Assembly (NCBI GenBank): GCA_018812395.1
Contig: JAHJDS010000481.1
Coordinates: forward strand, 1-5,748
Reading direction: 5' to 3'
DNA length: 5,748 bases
From: Pseudomonadota bacterium
Lineage (GTDB): Bacteria; Desulfobacterota; Desulfarculia; Desulfarculales; JAHJDS01
Positions within the stretch are counted from its first letter, which is position 1. Every line of letters begins with the position of its first letter. Below, one piece after another: positions 4,857 to 5,748 of this stretch. The notes under the pieces are model-generated. The model saw only the letters and a list, made by a program, of their open reading frames with translations, did not search any database and had not been told where the DNA came from. The translations under genes and the position numbers were made by a program.

Positions 4857-5273
4857 ATGGACCGGGAAGTGATCGACCGCGCCCTGGGGGCCATCGAACG
4901 ACTGGTCGAGGGCTACCATCTGGCCCTGAGAGAGGCCCTGGAGGCCCGGCCGCCGGACCTGAGTCGGCCCGAGGCCCGGCTCTTGCTGGCCGCGGCCCTG
5001 GCCGAGGGGCGCCCCATGAAGGATCTGGCCCGCGAGATGGGCCTGTCCCGGCCCTCGGTGTCGCTGACCGCCGATTCCCTGGTGGCCAAGGGGTATTTGG
5101 CCCGGCGGACCGGGGCGGACCGTCGGGAGACGCTGCTTGGTCCGACCATGCGCGGCTGGGAGGTCGTGGGCCTGGTCCGGTCGCGTCTGGTGCGCTCGCT
5201 GGGCCTGTCCGACCGGACAGAGGCCGAGTTGCGGGAGTTCGCCGAGTTATGTTTTAAAAACCAATTAGTTTAA
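4857..5273 (+). CDS. MarR-family winged-helix transcriptional regulator
   Basis: This encodes 138 residues. The N-terminal helix (IDRALGAIERLVEGYHLALREAL) is the dimerisation part. The winged helix-turn-helix covers about 35-97: LSRPEARLLLAAALAEG, then MKDLAREMGLSRPSVSLTADSLVAKGYL with the recognition helix at about 64-75, then the wing ARRTGADRRETLLGPT, whose D88-R89-R90 is the family's usual turn. C-terminal helices (about 104-135) complete the dimer interface. Such proteins are dimeric repressors released by small phenolics, oxidants or other ligands; the ligand here is unknown. The gene has no Shine-Dalgarno and a promoter that ends 6 bases before its ATG, with an inverted repeat over the -35 box, so autorepression of a leaderless message is likely. 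The last nine codons (TTA TGT TTT AAA ... GTT TAA) are strikingly AT-rich compared with the rest. It lies 47 bases after the DUF3859 gene on the same strand. Confidence 0.9.
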   Translation: MDREVIDRALGAIERLVEGYHLALREALEARPPDLSRPEARLLLAAALAEGRPMKDLAREMGLSRPSVSLTADSLVAKGYLARRTGADRRETLLGPTMRGWEVVGLVRSRLVRSLGLSDRTEAELREFAELCFKNQLV

Positions 5274-5288
5274 TTTAAAATCAATTAG
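5262..5288 (+). repeat. CAATTAG direct repeat at the end of the MarR gene
   Basis: CAATTAG occurs at 5262-5268 (inside the last MarR codons) and at 5282-5288, 20 bases apart, two helical turns. The intervening DNA is almost pure A/T (AGTTTAATTTAAAAT) and resembles the left arm and centre of the upstream operator. It could be a second regulator site or simple AT-rich sequence. Confidence 0.3.
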
Positions 5289-5350
5289 CGGTCGCCCGAG
5301 ATGTCCGCCGGTAAACCCGCCGGGGGTCACCTCGGGGATGAACCGATTCG

Positions 5351-5363
5351 CCCCCCCCCCCCC
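5351..5363. repeat. C13 homopolymer tract
   Basis: Thirteen C in a row, followed by GCCCGGG. On the minus strand this is a G-rich tract able to form a quadruplex. It lies in non-coding DNA, so length change would not shift a known frame. Its exact length may be a sequencing or assembly uncertainty. Confidence 0.7.
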
Positions 5364-5585
5364 GCCCGGGTTATTCATGAGGGTTCGGGACGAGGCGCTG
5401 ATGCGGCCGTGGCTGCTGTTGATTCGCGGTGAGCCACATTGGCCAGCCCGCCATTGGGGCCGCGCTTGACTCGGGATGGATGGCGGTGTCTGGCGACCCT
5501 CGCCTGATTGGTCGATTCACGGGCGGGGCTCTCGAACGGCCGACGAACTCTCGTCGCCCGTCGGGGCGGCCACGCCGATCCGGGA

Positions 5586-5599
5586 CCGGCCTTGGCCGG
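5586..5599 (-). terminator. Short GC hairpin after the FKBP stop
   Basis: CCGGC (5586-5590) and GCCGG (5595-5599) pair around a 4-base loop, beginning 7 bases beyond the FKBP stop codon on the minus strand. The following bases are GC-rich with no T run, so intrinsic termination would be weak. Confidence 0.3.
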
Positions 5600-5606
5600 C
5601 GGCCGT

Positions 5607-5748
5607 CTAGACGATGGCCACCAGTTCGACCTCGAAGGTCAGGTCTTGGCCGGCCAGGGGATGGTTGGCGTCCAGGGTCACCTGGGCGTCGGCCACCTCG
5701 GTGATGGTCACCACCGTGACCTGGCCGCTCTCCTGCTTCAGCTGGAGC
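5607..5748 (-). CDS. SlyD-like FKBP-type peptidyl-prolyl isomerase, C-terminus only
   Basis: The last 46 codons and the stop (TAG at 5609-5607) are present; the start lies beyond the right edge. The visible protein includes VTVVTITEVADAQVTLDAN followed by HPLAGQDLTFEVELVAIV. 'VTLDxNHPLAGxDLxFxVExV' is, from family knowledge, the hallmark end of the SlyD-type FKBP domain, a cytoplasmic prolyl isomerase and chaperone, in which the inserted flap lies earlier in the chain. The protein stops right after the FKBP domain, so it lacks the His/Cys-rich metal-binding tail of E. coli SlyD; it should therefore be more like the short thermophilic and SlpA-like forms, without nickel storage. The isomerase active-site residues of the N-terminal part are outside the window. 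Confidence 0.92.
   Translation of the reverse strand, partial: LQLKQESGQVTVVTITEVADAQVTLDANHPLAGQDLTFEVELVAIV

Larger units (their letters stand above)
5274..5606. other. Non-coding region between MarR and FKBP genes
   Basis: These 333 bases carry no convincing gene. They hold the second CAATTAG copy, a CCCGAG/CTCGGG inverted repeat (5295-5300 and 5331-5336), a run of thirteen C (5351-5363) and a short hairpin beside the FKBP stop. A 30-codon ORF from ATG 5377 has no Shine-Dalgarno or recognisable domain. I see no tRNA fold. A small RNA cannot be excluded, but no promoter-terminator pair stands out. Confidence 0.55.

Noticed and set aside
5295..5336. CCCGAG/CTCGGG inverted repeat as a MarR terminator
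   Set aside because: The loop would be 30 bases, the inner pairing is poor and there is no T run after it.
5377..5469. 30-codon ORF MRVRDEALMRPWLLLIRG…
   Set aside because: No Shine-Dalgarno, no promoter and no recognisable domain; could be chance in GC-rich DNA.
5429..5704. 91-codon plus-strand ORF
   Set aside because: Its second half is antisense to the FKBP gene and made of Arg/Pro/Gly repeats; no Shine-Dalgarno.

Overview
The window is GC-rich bacterial chromosome, roughly two-thirds G+C by eye. It is packed with ordinary housekeeping and envelope genes and broken by a few short, strongly AT-rich intergenic islands. There is no transposase, integrase, phage gene, rRNA, tRNA or CRISPR array. 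The gene set (HD hydrolase + D-Ala-D-Ala ligase, patatin phospholipase, DUF3859 protein, SlyD-type FKBP, HhH-GPD glycosylase whose start resembles the Endo III-like family) and the protein style suggest a Desulfobacterota / old Deltaproteobacteria genome, perhaps Desulfovibrio-like. That placement is an inference from general resemblance, not from a marker gene.

Layout. (1) 1-79, minus: the first 26 codons of an endonuclease III-like DNA glycosylase, preceded by a promoter placed so that the transcript would start at the ATG. (2) 80-415: intergenic, with a strong hairpin, a G9 tract and a possible promoter. (3) 416-586, plus: a 56-residue double-CxxC zinc-ribbon-like protein of much lower GC than its surroundings. 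(4) 636-2677, minus: a tight three-gene operon read right to left, HD-domain phosphohydrolase (TTG start), D-alanine-D-alanine ligase (13-base overlap), and an uncharacterised HExxH putative metalloprotease (stop and start abut as TAAATG). (5) 2809-4809, plus: a divergent three-gene cluster, a secreted small beta-rich protein, a patatin-like phospholipase, and a secreted DUF3859 protein. (6) 4857-5273, plus: a MarR-family regulator with a near-consensus sigma-70 promoter ending 6 bases before its ATG, no Shine-Dalgarno, and an inverted repeat over the -35 box that is a good candidate autoregulatory operator. (7) 5274-5606: non-coding, with AT-rich repeats, a C13 tract and a hairpin. (8) 5607-5748, minus: the C-terminal 46 codons of a SlyD-like FKBP peptidyl-prolyl isomerase.

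How the genes may work together: ddl makes the D-Ala-D-Ala dipeptide for peptidoglycan, and its two partners (HD hydrolase, HExxH protein) are co-expressed by position but have no known link to it. The divergent cluster pairs one predicted lipid hydrolase with two exported proteins of unknown role, which hints at an envelope function. The MarR gene follows that cluster directly and could regulate itself and possibly its neighbours. I found no clear-cut new defence or mobile system. The most notable signals are the two promoters with identical leaderless geometry, the MarR operator, the low-GC zinc-ribbon gene and the ddl-coupled HExxH gene.
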